DNA of 64,000 nucleotides from Punctularia strigosozonata HHB-11173 SS5. Its lineage: Eukaryota > Basidiomycota > Agaricomycetes > Corticiales > Punctulariaceae. How positions within the stretch are numbered: the first letter of the stretch is position 1; every line of letters begins with the position of its first letter. Position numbers and translations under genes: made by a program. This document shows, piece after piece, positions 1-10,872 of this stretch. A model generated the notes under the pieces. It was not told the DNA's origin. It saw only the letters and a list, made by a program, of their open reading frames with translations, and searched no databases. Where the stretch lies: the NCBI RefSeq assembly GCF_000264995.1, contig NW_006767441.1, forward strand, positions 1,376,370-1,440,369, in the 5' to 3' direction.

Positions 1-50
1 ATGGCGTAGCACGAGCTGAAATCGCACCCTTATCAAGGATTCCTAACGAC

Positions 51-694
51 ATGGCCAAAACAGCTTTCGTCACGGTTGGCTCTACCAAGTTCGACGACCT
101 GGTGACGGCGTTCTCTCGCGAAGACGTAATATCCAGCTTGCAGTCGAAGGGTTACACCAGGCTTAACATCCAGTGCGGACATTCATATGCATCCGACTCC
201 GGCACATATCCCCAACTTCAAGACGTGAGGGTGATCGAGACCGGAGGGTTGCGCATTGAGCAGTTTCGGTTCAAACCTTCGCTGGAGGAAGACTTCAGGT
301 CTGCGGATCTCGTCATCAGCCATGCAGGTCAGTATACCGTGCATGACTTGAAGGCAGGGGCCTTCCAGCTGATAATTCCGACAGGATCTGGCACAATCTT
401 GGAAGTGCTGCGCATGGGCAAACCGCTGATCGTCGTGCCGAACTCTACACTTATGGACGATCATCAGACGGAGCTTGCTGTCAAGCTGGATCAGTTAGGG
501 TATCTGAAGGCCAGCACGGTCAGGTACGTACAGATGGTCCGTGGCTGCACAAGATGTGATGGCACTAACAACATGGCCGTGTCAGCGATATAGCGCGAGC
601 CATTGCCGATTTCAATGCGAGCGAAATTGTCCCCTTCCCTGGCTTTACCCCAGAAAGGTTCTCGTCGTTGCTGAACAAGGAAATGGGCTTTTGA
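51..694 (+). CDS. ALG13: UDP-N-acetylglucosamine transferase catalytic subunit Alg13
   Basis: Alg13 is the cytosolic catalytic half of the Alg13/Alg14 enzyme at the ER. It adds the second GlcNAc to the dolichol-linked N-glycan precursor. Three exons (51-327, 385-523, 586-694) give 174 aa, close to the usual small fungal Alg13. The N-terminus VTVGSTKFDDLV is the family's glycine-containing first strand, and the spliced motif SHAGSGTILEVL (written across intron 328-384) is the GT28 sugar-nucleotide site. The first intron is open in frame, so an unspliced reading would insert residues inside this motif. The C-terminus ends in a short helix after VPFPGF. The gene is convergent with TRM9, whose stop lies 137 bp away. 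Homology is seen from motifs only, but the call is secure. Confidence 0.93.
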
Positions 695-831
695 TCTTGG
701 AAATGATGTAGGCTACGGCAGCAGCGATTCTCTGCGTACCTGGCTTTCACTCGTATCCTCAACTGTCTCACAGAGCGTACCGGTTTGGATATGCAGCACC
801 GGCCTGTGATTCACTGGAAACAGCTGGTAAA

Positions 832-1939
832 CTACCTGTGGTTGATCGCATGCCATCGCCTAATTTCAAGGTAGTAATTTGACCGTTCCCATCCATCCTG
901 AGTGAACCTGGCTCCCATATTCGCGCCATTGCTACTCGCAGACACCACAAAGGGTTCACCAAGCATCAAGCCCATATCGGAAACTACCTCTTCCGCCAGC
1001 GCACGTAGTTCTCCCCGAGCAAACATATGATAGTAGCGATTGAACGTTGGTGGAGAGGCTGGCGCTCCTTCAAAAAATGTTTGTCCAGAGATCTGTTTGT
1101 TGGGAGCCTTGGTCATTATCCATGGTACGAACACGTCTTGACCGTCAAAGTTCTGATTCTCTACGTAACGTTCTTCCGACGATGATGGGACGACCCGTTT
1201 TGACAGCTCGTCTTGTTCAACGGCCCAAACATAGATTAATACTCGTCCGTGCTCGGGCGATACGGCTTCAAGAAGGCGCTACCGCAGGGATTATTCTATT
1301 GAGATCAACGCAGAAGGTTAGTGCATGACGGTACCTTTATCGCTTCTTTTCTCCTCGCGCGAGTGGATAAGTGATGTATGGTCGCAATCGATATCGCATA
1401 ATCCTGTCGAAGACAAACCCCCTTTTCAGAACCATCCGATCGTGCAAGCCCACCAGAACTCACGAATGCGCCGCGCCTCCAACATTGGTCCAGCACATCC
1501 CCAAGAATGACCTCGCGAGTCACATCTGCGGAGGAGCTACCAGCCTTTCGCGCGACTTCCAGTAGATTCCTGCTGCGGTCGAGGCCGATCGTCCATACGC
1601 TTCCAAGACGGTCCAGCGGCAAGGGCAGGTACTTTCCATTCCCCGTTCCCGCGTCCAGACCGACCCATCCCGTTGGAAGCTCCGAGATGAAGCGGGCAAT
1701 GAGAGGCCATGGCTACTGGGATGCAGCTTAAGTATCGAAAAGCCGCGAAGATCTGTAGTTTCGACAGACTTTGTACCGTGTGGAGGAGAAATGGCTCCTG
1801 AAGCGACAAGTTAAGGACCGCAACTGAGATAGAGGATCGCAACTCACGCTATTTGATCATATACATGGTGTACGTGTTGAGCCTCGTAGCTTTCAGGGTT
1901 GCTGTCTGGTACAACCTGGACAAGGGCCTTCGGACTCAT
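832..1939 (-). CDS. TRM9: tRNA (uracil-5-)-methyltransferase Trm9/ABH8 family
   Basis: Trm9 (with Trm112) methylates carboxymethyluridine at the tRNA wobble position to make mcm5U. Five exons (1848-1939, 1770-1797, 1464-1712, 1335-1403, 832-1278) give 294 aa, similar to yeast Trm9. The AdoMet-binding loop reads VGLDAGTGNGKYL, and the family block FDYAISIATIHHLST is restored only when intron 1404-1463 is removed. YVWAVEQ and DVFVPW follow in the usual order. The intron at 1713-1769 has a weak donor (GTCTGT) but joins TRYK to PWPLIARF as in relatives. The start lies 104 bp from the divergent CBC2 start, so the two probably share a promoter. Confidence 0.92.
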
Positions 1940-2043
1940 CGCTGAAGATAAAGAGACGCGAATAACCTTATAGTGAGGTTAGGTCCAGACTTCATCGAAG
2001 TCGGTGGCGTTGGACGGGGTTCGGCTTGCTCTGGTCGCTCACC

Positions 2044-2931
2044 ATGGCCCACGTCGTTACACCATTGGACCAACCTTCGAACTACAAGGACAGTCAAGCG
2101 CGCCTAGATCGTCAAAAACAGAACGAACTGCTTTCCAAGTCGACAACGCTTTATGTGAGCACAAACCGATCTGACCTGCTTTTTGTCGAGTCTAGTAGCG
2201 CACAAACTGACAACAGAGTTCGCAGGTGGGTAATCTGAGTTTCTACACAACAGAGGAACAGATCTATGAACTGTTCTCCAAATGCGCCAGCCTCGAAGAT
2301 GGCGGTGGGGTAAAACGCATCATCATGGGTTTGGACCGTAACACGCGGTTGGTGCCATAGTTTCACCACATGTCCCGGCGCTGATATGCTGACTTGATGA
2401 GCAGGACGCCTTGCGGATTCTGTTTCGTCGAGTTTTACACACATGCGGAAGCTCTGGCTACCTGCAGGTATATTTCGGGCTCCAAGCTTGACGAGCGCAT
2501 CATTCGCTGCGACTTAGACCTTGGGTATCGGGACGGGCGACAGTTTGGGCGCGGGAAGAGCGGAGGGCAGGTGCGCGATGAACACAGGCAGGACTACGAT
2601 CCTGGTCGGGGTGGTTGGGGAGCACAGGCGCAGAGGGCTGAGATTGAGAGGAGGAGAGAAGTTGAGGAGCGGTATGCGGACGTGGGCACTGACCCGATGG
2701 CAAGAGGTGGCGGCGACTGGGCCCAAGCGAATGTGGTCGTGCAGCAGGAGAAACCCTCCCTCAAGAGGGAGAGGGATGACGACGATGCCGAAGGGGACGA
2801 AAGACAGGTGCGTATCCCCGGTCCTTTGAAGAAGGGCTGGTATCTGGTTGATTTCCTCGTTTGCTAACTTCGAGTTCTTGCAGGCTGCCCGTGCAAAACT
2901 GGAAGACGATGTAGACGCCTCGAGAATGTGA
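2044..2931 (+). CDS. CBC2: Nuclear cap-binding complex small subunit (CBP20)
   Basis: CBP20 binds the 7-methylguanosine cap of nuclear RNAs together with CBP80, and supports splicing, export and the pioneer round of translation. Four exons (2044-2154, 2226-2347, 2405-2807, 2884-2931) give 227 aa. The N-terminal lead with [10 protein letters not shown] is typical. A single RRM follows with RNP2 LYVGNLSF (across intron 1) and RNP1 CGFCFVEF (after intron 2). The family's Arg/Gly-rich tail starts with RDGRQFGRG and ends in an acidic and basic stretch. The ATG at 2044 is chosen because the frame upstream has no other ATG. The gene is divergent from TRM9 and convergent with the RRM gene at 2945, with only 13 bp between the two stop codons. 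Confidence 0.94.
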
Positions 2932-2944
2932 TGATATTACGTGC

Positions 2945-3814
2945 TTAGTATATTACGCGTGCCCGAACGAGAAACTTAGTCCCGTACATCTCCTTGCTCC
3001 AGTACGTGAGATGCAACCGTCTGACGAGCCGATGCGCCTCCGAAGCAGACGCAAGGCGGACAATATGTCGCGACTGCGAGTGATTCTCTATGCCAGCCCT
3101 GTATTGAAGTGCGGAGAATCAGCGTGATTTTTCTATATGCATGGCGAATGTCCGGAACTGACTTGTCGAGCTTGTACACCTCGTCCCCACTCGCCGCGAA
3201 CTGGAAGCCCTTCAGGTTGAGCTTCACCTGCTCCGACGTAATCTTCCAAGGTAGGCCCCATAGCGCAACCGTCTTGCCCCTCCCCGTGATACCGCCGTTG
3301 GGCCCGTTCCCTGTGATGACCCCCCGTTCCTCCGCCTCCGCGCGACCCTGCACACCGCGGCTCCTGCTTGGCCGCGCATCCCCGGGAGGAGGATCGCAGG
3401 TAAAAACGGTGACAGGAATGGACGTGAGCGTAAGGCCGTGGAGCTTTCGGATGTTGGATTCCGTGAAGTCCGGGTGGGTCATGGTAAGGTAGGCGCGCCC
3501 CGTGGGCACGAATTTCTTGTAGTCCAACGTGACTGTACATGCACAGGAATCATTGGAGTGGCTCAGAAGTACAAAGACCATCATGAACGCACCATCGGCA
3601 ACATTCTCGACCTTGGCCTTATTAATCACTCGTCTTATGTCCGAAGGGAGGGCAGACCGGGGTAGGTCCCGGAGCTGTATATGTAACCTGGCTAAGGCAA
3701 GACGTCATCATCATTGTATCTAGCCATAGTAAAAAACCAATGCGACATCTTGCCTGCTTTAGAGAGGGGGGCAGCCTGGGCAGCCTTGGTCCCCGCCTTC
3801 CATACCGTGCTCAT
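2945..3814 (-). CDS. Two-RRM RNA-binding protein, possibly mitochondrial
   Basis: Four exons (3738-3814, 3593-3687, 3163-3532, 2945-3098) give 231 aa. Two RRM-like folds are visible. The first has a strand HIQLRDLP and later GRAYLTMTHPDF; the second starts at KTVALWGLPWKI and ends near the C-terminus FLVRARVIY. Between them is a basic and acidic linker. The N-terminal 20 residues are rich in Lys, Ala and Ser without acidic residues, which would suit a mitochondrial presequence, but this is inference. An upstream in-frame ATG at 3928 exists. I prefer 3814 because 3928 would lie inside the divergent SNRNP27 gene, which starts at 3904. I do not recognise a named orthologue. RNA binding is likely; the target is unknown. 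Confidence 0.72.
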
Positions 3815-3903
3815 GGCCGTCGTTGGGTGAGCTTCCTCCGAGTTCTGGAGAGGCAGCTTCGTGGTGGCTGTGGCCTCACCCTTTCCTGGTTGCTGCACGC
3901 GCC

Positions 3904-4787
3904 ATGTCTTCCAAGGATCACCGGCCAAGAGAACGCAGCCTGGACAGAAGAGATAGGGACAGGGACAGGGACAGGAGGGACAGAGACCGCGGTGGATTCA
4001 GAGATACGCGAGACGACCGTGGTCCCCGTCGGGACGACCGCGACCGCCGAAGGAGCCGTTCTCGCAGCCCTCCTCGGCGAGGCGACGGGCGGGGTGGTGA
4101 GTGCTTCCCTTGTAACTGCCCATGTGCAAACTGAACCACGCGAGTATCAGATCGAAGAGACTACGTACGAGATAGAGACGACAGGCGGGACGACCGCAGG
4201 CGAGACGATAGACGCGAATACGACCGCGACCGTCGACGCGAACCGCCCCCTCCTTCTCGACGGAACGATGACCAACCTCGTGACATAGGCAAGGAGCCCC
4301 GGAGGGATGATCGTCGGCCACAAGCTCTGAATGGTAAGGAGCCGGAGTCAAGATCTGCGACCTCGTCCGTTCCTCCGTCCACCGGCACACCCGCTCCTGG
4401 CGCAGAAGAGGGCGAGGAAGGCGAAGCGATGGACGCCACGAACGACGACGAAGAGGCGATGATGGCAGCCATGGGGCTCACGGGATTCGGGACTACCAAG
4501 GTAATGGTGTTCCTTCCTGCTTGCTGGTGTGAAGACTGAGCGTGTCCACCCCCTGTAGGGTAAACACGTCGAAGGCAACCAGGAAGGTGCCGTCGACATC
4601 AAGAAGATGCGTACTTGGCGACAATACATGAATCGGTTCGTGCCCGTGTCTCTCATGATCCACGAGCCAGTGACACTGACATGTGTGTGCAGTCGCGGAG
4701 GTTTCAACAGGTTCGCATTATGTTCCACATGGCAGCCCCTTCCGTCCACTAACGATTCCTCACAGGCCCCTCGACAAGATCAAGTAG
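3904..4787 (+). CDS. SNRNP27: U4/U6.U5 tri-snRNP 27 kDa protein
   Basis: This is the 27K protein of the spliceosomal tri-snRNP, which acts in 5' splice-site handling. Five exons (3904-4096, 4151-4500, 4559-4635, 4693-4710, 4766-4787) give 219 aa. The N-terminal half is an Arg-Asp/Arg-Ser repeat region, encoded in part by a short GACAGG-type DNA repeat near 3956-3990. The conserved C-terminal block reads MGLTGFGTTKGKHVEGN, then RQYMNRRGGFNRPLDKIK. That last block is spread over three exons, one of only 18 nt. The gene is head-to-head with the two-RRM gene, with 89 bp between starts. The call rests on the C-terminal motif and is strong. Confidence 0.93.
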
Positions 4788-5261
4788 TCCGGACGCGGCT
4801 TTTTATGACTTGTTCCTCTTTCCAAGCTCGCCTACACGAAGATATCATGATATGCCCCGGCCTGTCGCTAGTTAAGTTACGAACTCTTGTTATCCACACG
4901 ATGGCTACTATGTGCCCGATTAGCAGGTGGCAGACCCTCAAATCGATGTCCGCATTCCGACCCACAAAACGCTCGAGGTTAGCTGTCTATGGTGACGGGT
5001 ACTTTGCGCAACGTCTATCAATCGGTGTGAAATATTGAGCGATACGCGGTGTCTCGTATGAGGATTCCACCGTCAAGATATCTCGAACGCTTCGTTACTA
5101 ATGTGTACATGGGCCGAAGACGAGAAAGAAGCAGTCTAACGAACGATAGATCATGAGAGCCTTCTAGTGAACAATCATACGTAGTAATGGCTGTCCGCTG
5201 ATATTGGTGGATTGGTGCAGAAGATGACTTGGCGTGCACAGAGCATGATCCGATGGACGGA
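4788..5261. other. Intergenic, 3' flanks of SNRNP27 and SUI1
   Basis: About 470 bp lie between the stop codons of two convergent genes. I see no open frame with splice-supported extension, no tRNA and no repeat. It probably holds the two 3' untranslated regions. Confidence 0.6.
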
Positions 5262-5819
5262 TCAGAAACCGTGCACCTTGATGCTGCCGCGCGGGATGCC
5301 CTCCTCAGTGAGGAAGGTCGAGATCTTTGCGCGTTGGTCTCCTTGAAGCTGGATGACCTGACCCATCTCCTCGTCCTCGACGAGTGTGCCATTGCAGGCG
5401 AATTCCTAAATTGATAATATATTGAGATGTGGCTCCGCAGAGGCTACATCGAGCATCGCCAAGTACCTTCTTGAACGCTTTCAGAAGCTTCTTGGGGTCG
5501 TATTCTGGAAGCAACGATGTTGTGAGTCATCAACCAGCAGTGTATCAGGTGCGCACTACGCACCCTTCGGCAAGCCTTGGAGGGTTGTCAGAGTCTTGCG
5601 TCCATTCCTCTGTTGAATACGGACGTGGATGTAGTTCTGTTGAGATCCGACGTCTTGCTGACCGCCGAGAGGATCACCCTCGTCTGCAAAGGGGTCTGCA
5701 CGGGCGCATCAGCTCCAGGTTCAACACCAACGCCTAATCGCCGCGGGCGATAACCCAACAGCGAACGAGATGAACCACGACAGGCACTCACCGAAAGTGT
5801 TGAGATTCTGCACGCTCAT
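5262..5819 (-). CDS. SUI1: Translation initiation factor eIF1
   Basis: eIF1 binds the 40S subunit near the P site and enforces start-codon accuracy. Four exons (5792-5819, 5564-5695, 5467-5504, 5262-5405) give 113 aa, the same length as human eIF1. The protein starts MSVQNLNTFDPFADEG and carries the SUI1 core RNGRKTLTTLQGLP, KLLKAFKKEFACNG, and the end GIPRGSIKVHGF. The third exon is 38 nt. The first intron (5696-5791) is longer than most in the window. The start is 268 bp from the divergent FYV7 start. Confidence 0.97.
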
Positions 5820-6087
5820 GCGAATGAAGGGAAAGTGTAAAGGTACAAGTGATGGGACGAGGGCAGAGACTGAGTGGGGGTTGAACGAGGTCAAGAGGCA
5901 AGAGGGCGCTGAGAAAGCCGATGTGTGAATCGGTGACCTCAATCTTTGCCTTTTACGACCGTCTGGTCCTGCCTCCCGCATTCACCGCCTTCGGCTGGAT
6001 CTTGACTCGCATCGACCAAAGCTATTCAGCGGCTGGAAAAAGCTCGCTGTCTGGTCTGAATCTCGATCTTCACGCTTAGTCTTGGTC

Positions 6088-6852
6088 ATGGCGGGACCAG
6101 GGGAACACGAATCTCGGAAGAGGAAACAACCCCCCACATTTCAACATCTCCCACCACACAGAGGTACGTAAAACTTCATACTATACTCGCTGATTGCTGA
6201 ATCATCCTCAAATTGTGCAGCAAAGAAGCTGAAAAAAGAATGGATCGAGAAACAAAAGATCAAGAGCAAGTGGAGAGCACAGAAACGGAAAGAGGGTCTC
6301 GCCACTTCATTGCCTTGCATAGCCCGGCCAGAAGGGGGCGAAGCAGTGGAGGAAGATAGCGGAGATGAGCCGAAGATCAACCAAGGCAAAACAGTTATTG
6401 GCGATCACGCAAGCGAACCGGATCCAGAAGAGGAACCCGGTGCTGGGAGTGAATCTGAGGACGATCAGTCCGAGAACGACGAGGCTCCTAGTCCAGCGAC
6501 CTCGGCTGCTCGAAGGTCTGGTGACAAAGCGGGGGGGCCTGAAGGAGATACCAAAGAAACGCCATCATTAAGGGAACTAAGCAAGCAAGCTTACTCTCGG
6601 TCTTCATTACACTCGTACAAGTCGGATCCGTTACATCGACACGGACGCGGACGCGGTCGCGGTGGACCCGCTGCCTCTACGAGCGGCAGAGGTGGTAGTG
6701 GTGGGCGAGGACGAGGACGAGGACGAGGACGAGGCGGAGGAGGGCGCGGAGGAGGCGCGGAGCGTAGTGACAGAGGCGGGCGGAAAGGCCAGCCAGATAT
6801 GCGACTACGCATGAATGCGATGTTAGAGAAAATAAAGAGGGATCATACTTGA
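6088..6852 (+). CDS. FYV7: rRNA-processing protein Fyv7-like with RGG tail
   Basis: Fyv7 is needed for 18S rRNA processing in the nucleolus. Two exons (6088-6163, 6221-6852) give 235 aa. The basic N-terminal helix KKLKKEWIEKQKIKSKW and the C-terminal block GQPDMRLRMNAMLEKIKRD match the ends of yeast Fyv7, which finishes with a similar GQP...LL.KIK.D motif. Between them is an acidic Glu/Asp/Ser-rich stretch, then a long Arg-Gly repeat (about residues 165-215) that yeast Fyv7 lacks. The family match is based on short terminal motifs, so the name is probable rather than certain. The stop lies 26 bp from the stop of the convergent PSY4. Confidence 0.75.
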
Positions 6853-6878
6853 CAGTATCTATGCTCACTGGGGGCATC

Positions 6879-8115
6879 TCAGGCTTTGTTTTCCTTGTCC
6901 TCGTTGTCCGCATCCAGATCCATTGCATCTTGATCTTCCGAGCTTTGCCCTGTCTGTTGTGTTGGGTCCGTCGACGGCTGCGGGGCTTCGATTTCTGACT
7001 TGACGAAACGCTCCTCAAGAGTGGCAAATAGCGGCTTCGCTCCGGATTCTAGGCCAACCGTCGTCGTCGTCGTCAACGCCGTTGGATGATCGCTCATATG
7101 TCCGGGTGCAGGGTCGTCTAGTTCGTCCACAAGGCCCAGCGCACGCGGCTCCAATCCATGATTCTCGTTCTGCGCCGGCAAGGGCGGCTCACCCGTCTTG
7201 TCCTCGACAGCGTCAAGCACGAACGGAGGTGGACTGCGCGACTTGGAGCGACGCGCATCGTCATGGAGGAAAGGGATCGGCGAGAACAGGGGCGTGCTGG
7301 GCACGGAGGAGTCGCGACTAGGGAAGAAGGACGGCTCAGCCGGCGCTTTGGTCGAGTCTTTGTTCGTATCGGATTCGGGTGGGACGGGGAACGCGTCCCA
7401 GGTTGAGGTAACGAGGAGAGACTTTTCGAAGGCACGAAGGTATTTTCCGATGCGTTTGTAGTGCTGTTTCGGACGGATGCAGAGCTCGCAGACGCGTTGT
7501 ATTGTAAACGGGGGCGCTCTGGGTGAAGCGACGAGCGTGATCAGATATACCGCTCGCATATATCCAAGGAAAGGAGCTCCTTACCCCTCGAACTCATGTA
7601 GCTGGGCAAAAATATACTTCTTCGCATCATTGGCTTCCTCCTCCGTTAGCTTGCTCTTCGGCGCTTCATTGGGATTCTGCTCGTTCCGCTCTCTCGCAGG
7701 GAACGGAGGAAGCTTCATACCACCGGGCGTCGAGACTCGCGCAGTCCATGGCGTCGGCGGTGTAGCTGTGTTGTCGTTTTGTTCAGCCAGAAACATGGCG
7801 ATGTTCTGCGCACATCTCAGCAGCATCCACTGTCGGGTTAAGGGGGTATACATACTTGGTTCAATTTGTGCTTGATGATATCTCGTAGCCGCGACCATTC
7901 TGAGCTGCACGATCGGTTTTTCAGTCGACTGGGCATCGGAGACGGGCTCTACATACTCGATTACATCCGTGGTCGCGATCTGGTCAAGCAGCGCGTCGTA
8001 TTCTGCGAACTCAAGGACACTGTTAGTCAGTCGTCATCGAGCTGACGTCCCCAGGCCGCATACCGGGGAGCCATTCGAAGTTCGCAGAGATTGGGTACGC
8101 GTTTGGGGTGGTCAT
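6879..8115 (-). CDS. PSY4: Protein phosphatase 4 regulatory subunit 2
   Basis: PPP4R2/Psy4 targets the PP4 catalytic subunit, for example to gamma-H2AX during recovery from DNA damage. Exons at 8064-8115, 7585-8002 and 6879-7518 give 369 aa. The diagnostic block PPFTIQRVCELCIRPKQHY, then KYLRAFEKSLLV, matches the family. The N-terminus PISANFEWLP and EYDALLDQIATTDVIEYV fits as well. After about residue 200 the chain is low-complexity and acidic, ending DADNEDKENKA. A segment at 7830-7895 is 66 nt long, in frame, bounded by GT and AG and contains a CTTAAC branch-like site. It may be an intron, in which case the protein is 347 aa. Divergent from the PAP2 phosphatase, with 170 bp between starts. 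Confidence 0.88.
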
Positions 8116-8285
8116 GGTATTGTGAGAGGATACCGCGAAAGGGACATCGCATAGCTGTGCCGCCCACCGATCCGGACGAGTACCCGGACTCCGACACCAG
8201 GCCTGTTACTGCAGTTCTATAAGCTGGGACAGTGGGCTAAGACATGTGTCATTTCTCCCACTTGTTCAACCGCTCCTGACCTTCT

Positions 8286-9964
8286 ATGCCATACGCCCGA
8301 CTGCACGACTCAACGGACGACATTCCTCTAACGACCCGCGACGACGTTCGCGACCACCGTATGAGCTACGCACAGGAGCGTCGACGGAAACCGCCCATGG
8401 ATGCCAAGCAACGCATGCGGCTCTTAAGGTCTTATGCACCAGATTGGTGAGAATCGCTATTTCTATGAGCGATTGCACGAATAAATTATAATGAGGATCA
8501 ATAGGATTATAACCATAGTTCTCGCGTACACATCCCGCACTTCATGCATTACGTGGCTCGCTTGACCTCAGAATACCTCTCTAGTGCCGCATTCTTTGCC
8601 CTTGACTGGGTACCTGGTTTCAAACGCGAGTTCAGTCTAGAAGACACGTCACTCAGACACCCGTGAGCATGCTCAGGCTCTCCGCCCTCATATATGTTCT
8701 GTGCTGACAAGATTGTAGCTATGCCGTCCATGAACGTGTCCCTGTAAGTCCTTTGTCTATCCCGAACCGAGCGTCGCCTGATGGAATACGCTTAGGACTG
8801 GGCATTGTATATCATTGCCTTCTTCGCGCCGTTGATCCTACAGATTGGCATCAACTTCCTGTCCATCCGGTCCTGGTGGGACTTCCATAACTCATTCCTT
8901 GGCCGTACGTCCCCTTGTAGCGCGACGAGGAGAGAGCCCTTTCGGTATCCTTACCAAACACACAGTACTCCTTGGACTTGCCCTCGCAGGCTCCATTACC
9001 CAATTTGCCAAGGTTACGGTAGGACGGCCTCGTCCAGGTACGATTCCTGCGCTGTTCGAGTTCCTCTGATTAACACAGTGGTTGTAGACGTGATCTCCCG
9101 CTGCATACCCGCAGCAGGATCCCAAGATCCTCGGTTCGGCCTCTCGACCTTCAAGATATGCACACAAACGGACATTGCTATACTCAAAGATGGTTTCCGC
9201 AGTTTCCCTAGCGGACACTCCAGCCGTCAGTCGATCGTTATCTTTGGTGCATTTGGGTCTGACTGTGACCCAGTGTCCTTCGCCGGTTTGGGCTTCCTGA
9301 GCTTTTACCTCGCGGGCAAACTGCACCTCTTTGATCGACGTGGACATGCTGTACGTGTTGCGCCTCTTCGCTGGGACCTAGCTGAATAGATGTGCGAATA
9401 GGGAAAAGCGTGGCTCTCTCTAACTCCACTTTCTGGTGCAACTCTCGTGGCGATATCCCGGACGATGGACTATCGCCGTCCGTGCAGTCTCTTCTTCATA
9501 TCGGTCAACTGCTCGATTTAACTGCAATACGTAGATCACTGGCAGGATGTGCTTGTTGGGTCCGCGCTTGGGCTAGCGATGGCGTACTTCAGCTACCGGT
9601 ATGTTGCACTACAACACGCTATCACAGGATCTCGGTTGAACGCTTCCCCAGCCAATATTATCCGTCCTTAACCTCTGCTTTGTCTCACCGTCCTTACTCT
9701 CCCCGCATCCGCAGGGAGGAGGACCTCGACTTACCCACTCATACGCACCACAGATCCTCAGGTTCCCATTCTGACCGCCCGTTCACGGGCATATCTCCTG
9801 ACCAAGACGCTGGATTGCCGTATGTGGCCCGAGACGACGCGAGTAGCGAAGAGCTCCCCGGTCCCGAGGGTACAGTTCTCAGAACGGGTCCGGGAAATAC
9901 CAGCCACTTTAACTCGGTCTGGAAAGATGGGGAAGAGGGAACGGGTGTACATGCCGGGCGATAG
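8286..9964 (+). CDS. PAP2-family lipid phosphate phosphatase (DPP1/LPP-like)
   Basis: This integral membrane enzyme dephosphorylates phosphatidate and diacylglycerol pyrophosphate. Eleven exons (8286-8446, 8505-8525, 8585-8662, 8719-8743, 8796-8904, 8966-9037, 9088-9225, 9274-9350, 9402-9477, 9535-9598, 9652-9964) give 377 aa. All three PAP2 signature motifs are intact: KVTVGRPRP (KX6RP), SFPSGHSS (PSGH), and SRTMDYRHHWQDV (SRX5HX3D). Hydrophobic segments such as WIITIVLAAAFFALDWV and LLLGLALAGSI fit about six membrane spans. The C-terminal 90 residues are hydrophilic. Exons of 21 and 25 nt are required to restore the first transmembrane segment and the KREFSL...YAVHERVP block typical of fungal members. 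Confidence 0.93.
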
Positions 9965-10197
9965 TGTGCGACTCCCAGCGCTTCGCCCGCCGTTCAGCAT
10001 ATACTGTACAACAGAAGCATTTCAAATTCCTGAGGTTTCTTCTGTAAATAAAACGGGTCGTAATGCCATAACGCGTACAAAGAAAACAACGACAGAGTAG
10101 TGAGGAGTGGACTTGAGAAGCCTCCCGATCAGCAGCTATACAGCATTCCCACGTTCCTCCTCCTTCCGCCCTCCCTCAATCAACAACTTTCAACGCC

Positions 10198-10648
10198 ATG
10201 GAGAACGATCAGGTCCGCGCTGCTCGTTCTAGATGACCTATTGAGCCGCAAAATAACACGTTTGATGCCATAGGGTGTGCTCGTCGACCTCTACGTCCCC
10301 CGCAAGTGCGCGGCGACTAGTACGTCAATCAGCCTCAGCATACAATACGCCAATTGGAATTGAACGCTCACATCCCTCGCTTCGCCTAGACCGTCTCATC
10401 ACATCCAAGGACCACGCGTCCGTCCAGATCAGCATCGCTGACGTCGACGAGAACGGCCGCGCCCTCCCGACTGCTACTACCTTCGCGCTCTGCGGCCAGG
10501 TTCGGTCCCAGGGCGAGAGCGACGACTCGCTCAACAGGTTGGCGACCAAGGCGGGATGTGAGCATCCAGACAGTATGATCCGTTCATACGTTACTGATGC
10601 GCTGCGGCGCCCATAGTACTGCGGAACGTCTGGTCGTACCAAAAATGA
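10198..10648 (+). CDS. RPS21: 40S ribosomal protein S21
   Basis: RPS21 is a small protein of the 40S head-platform region. Four exons (10198-10212, 10274-10319, 10390-10557, 10617-10648) give 86 aa, the usual size. The protein starts [20 protein letters not shown] and contains [17 protein letters not shown] and [11 protein letters not shown]. The first exon codes for only five residues before intron 10213-10273, a common arrangement in fungal ribosomal protein genes. A pyrimidine-rich leader with TCCTCCTCC-like runs lies just upstream of the ATG. Confidence 0.96.
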
Positions 10649-10872
10649 TTGACCTGCGCCTGCCGCACCAGCAGTCCTGTATCCTCTAGCATTTGCCCTA
10701 TACATCCATTCGCGCACCCTTGTGCACCCGCACACAGGAAGTAGAATCAGGAAAACGTGCAATCGTGTGTGATTATGGATACATCTACATGGCGTACAAG
10801 ATACAAGACATGTGCGGGTATAGTACAATCGCTTCGACGACAAGATATACGCTCTAGCATCGCGGTCGTGTT

